Origin: Paludibacteraceae bacterium
GTDB lineage: Bacteria; Bacteroidota; Bacteroidia; Bacteroidales; Paludibacteraceae
DNA: 7,557 nt
Assembly: GCA_018055865.1 (NCBI GenBank)
Contig: JAGPGR010000077.1
Span: forward strand, 1 to 7,557
Direction: 5' to 3'
In this document: piece after piece, positions 6,423 through 7,557 of the stretch
Position numbering within the stretch: position 1 is the first letter of the stretch
How the letters are laid out: every line of letters starts with the position of its first letter
Program-made: the position numbers and the translations under genes
The notes under the pieces: model-generated
The model's database searches: none
What the model was told of the DNA's origin: nothing
What the model saw: only the letters and a program-made list of their open reading frames with translations

Positions 6423-7557
6423 TTAATTTTTTAATGAAATATTTCCGGTTAATTTTTTCAATTCCAAATCTGCTTTCAGATAATCGATTATTGCATTCAC
6501 CTGGCTCTGCTGGGCTTCACGAAGTGCATTATCGGCCAATAAAATTTCTGTGAGATTTGCAGTTCCTTCCTTTTGCTGCAAAATCATTTCGTCATAAACA
6601 TTTTTGGCAAGATTTATCTGACTTGTGGTGTTTTTAATCGTTTGTTGTGTTACCATCCTTTTTCTTGTAGCGTTTTCAATAAGCATATTATTCTGGTCGG
6701 CCACATTTTCAATTTGTAATTGACTGTTTTGTAATTCTATTTTCTTTTGATTGATTTTTCGTTTGGTAACAGTTCCGTTAAAAATTGGCACTGAAACTTG
6801 CAAACCCGCAAAACTGGTTGGAAAAAATTTAAGAAAATCGTTGGGTTTTTCATCATAACCAAATCCGGTTTGCCCGTAACTTCCGTACAACGAAACAGCG
6901 GGTAAACGCGAATTTCTCAGAGTGCCCAGTTCACTCGAAATCAGTTTGTTTTGAGCATAAGCAATTTGCAAATCGACAGGTTGCTTCACTAAATAATCAC
7001 CGGCGGGTTTGTTTAAAATTTCATTTACAATTTCGAGGTTTTGTTGTAACGAAATACCCATCGAAAATTTAAGAGCATTCAGCACCTGTTCCAGATTGCT
7101 TTCAATCAAATGGCTTTGTGTTATTAACTGTTCCTTTTGTAAAGCCACTTTTGAAACATCGCTTTTTTTAATCATTTGTTGGGCATAAAGCAATTGAAGG
7201 TTTTCATGCAGTTTTTTCGTGTTCTCTAAATTACCTTCCATAAATTGTTGTTGTGCTATCAAAATCTGCGCGTTGTAATAAAGGTTGGAGATTTCAAAAA
7301 AGACTTGTTCTTCTGTTTTTTTATACTGAAGTTCGCTTAAATCGGAAGCAATTTTTGTGGTTTGAATTGCCCCGTAAACCTGCGGATTATACAGTGGAAC
7401 TGCCATTTGAATGTTGGTACTTATATTGTGTGGCACTCCCATTTGCATTTCCTTAAAGTGTCCTTCGGGGCCACCAAAAGCCGACTGTGGCATAAGTTGA
7501 TACGGTAAATCAGTAAAATATTTATAATCGGCATTCAAACTGATTTTAGGAATCAAA
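6423..7557 (-). CDS. TolC-type outer-membrane efflux protein, 5' end outside the window
   Basis: The visible 377 codons are the central and C-terminal part of a TolC/OprM-family channel. The frame is open to the right edge, and the first visible codon (TTG at 7556-7554) reads as an internal leucine in L-I-P-K-I-S-L, the usual end of the first coiled-coil segment. Signal peptide and roughly 60-100 residues are therefore missing. Both halves of the duplicated fold are visible. In the first, beta-strand residues (about 4-60, ISLNADY ... MAVPLYNP) lead into a long helical hairpin (about 62-168). In the second, LPAVSLYGSYGQTGFGY (218-234) and LQVSVPIFNG (252-261) lead into the second helical hairpin (about 262-372), which includes the E-G-T-A-N-L-T-E-I-L segment (330-339). 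The channel carries substrate across the outer membrane. It appears to be the first of the three exporter genes, and the operon promoter should lie further upstream. Confidence 0.93.
   Translation of the reverse strand, partial: LIPKISLNADYKYFTDLPYQLMPQSAFGGPEGHFKEMQMGVPHNISTNIQMAVPLYNPQVYGAIQTTKIASDLSELQYKKTEEQVFFEISNLYYNAQILIAQQQFMEGNLENTKKLHENLQLLYAQQMIKKSDVSKVALQKEQLITQSHLIESNLEQVLNALKFSMGISLQQNLEIVNEILNKPAGDYLVKQPVDLQIAYAQNKLISSELGTLRNSRLPAVSLYGSYGQTGFGYDEKPNDFLKFFPTSFAGLQVSVPIFNGTVTKRKINQKKIELQNSQLQIENVADQNNMLIENATRKRMVTQQTIKNTTSQINLAKNVYDEMILQQKEGTANLTEILLADNALREAQQSQVNAIIDYLKADLELKKLTGNISLKN

Noticed and set aside
7554..7556. TTG at the right edge as the start of the channel gene
   Set aside because: It is an internal leucine codon of a TolC-type protein. 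The first coiled-coil part and signal peptide are missing, so the gene continues beyond the window.

Overview
The window looks like a chromosomal segment from a Bacteroidota bacterium. The protein families, the low G+C and the mostly A-rich translation starts fit that phylum. The style would suit a marine or anaerobic Bacteroidales/Marinilabiliales-type genome, but I cannot fix the genus. All supported genes lie on the minus strand, so the window is read from right to left.

Right and centre (7557 down to 508): six closely packed genes with gaps of 11, 8, 1, 2 and 13 bases, almost certainly one operon. In transcription order they are a TolC-type outer-membrane efflux protein (5' end outside the window), a periplasmic adaptor (membrane fusion protein), a 1031-residue RND (AcrB-like) pump with its proton-relay residues intact, a small secreted DUF2141 protein, an outer-membrane phospholipase A (OMPLA/PldA-like) with the HxSNG active-site motif, and an unusually short TetR-type regulator at the 3' end. 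The first three make a complete tripartite exporter spanning both membranes. The last three suggest the pump is tied to outer-membrane lipid handling or envelope stress, with its own regulator made from the end of the message. The operon promoter lies upstream of position 7557 and is not visible.

Left (62 to 507): about 450 bases with no credible gene. It holds a composite imperfect palindrome of about 130 bp (118-249) with TAAC...GTTA ends, GC-rich arms and an inner set of GTCAGACC repeats, and then a GCTTTG-rich repeat stretch (388-470) directly behind the regulator gene. These look like dispersed repeat or cassette-boundary DNA.

Far left (1 to 61): the first 20 codons of another minus-strand gene whose start closely resembles the RhuM family, a frequent accessory or island gene. 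The left 500 bases therefore appear to be the junction between the efflux operon and an accessory region.

The strongest candidate for something under-described is the six-gene operon: RND pump, DUF2141, OMPLA and short TetR as one unit. The attC-like palindrome next to the RhuM-like gene is second.
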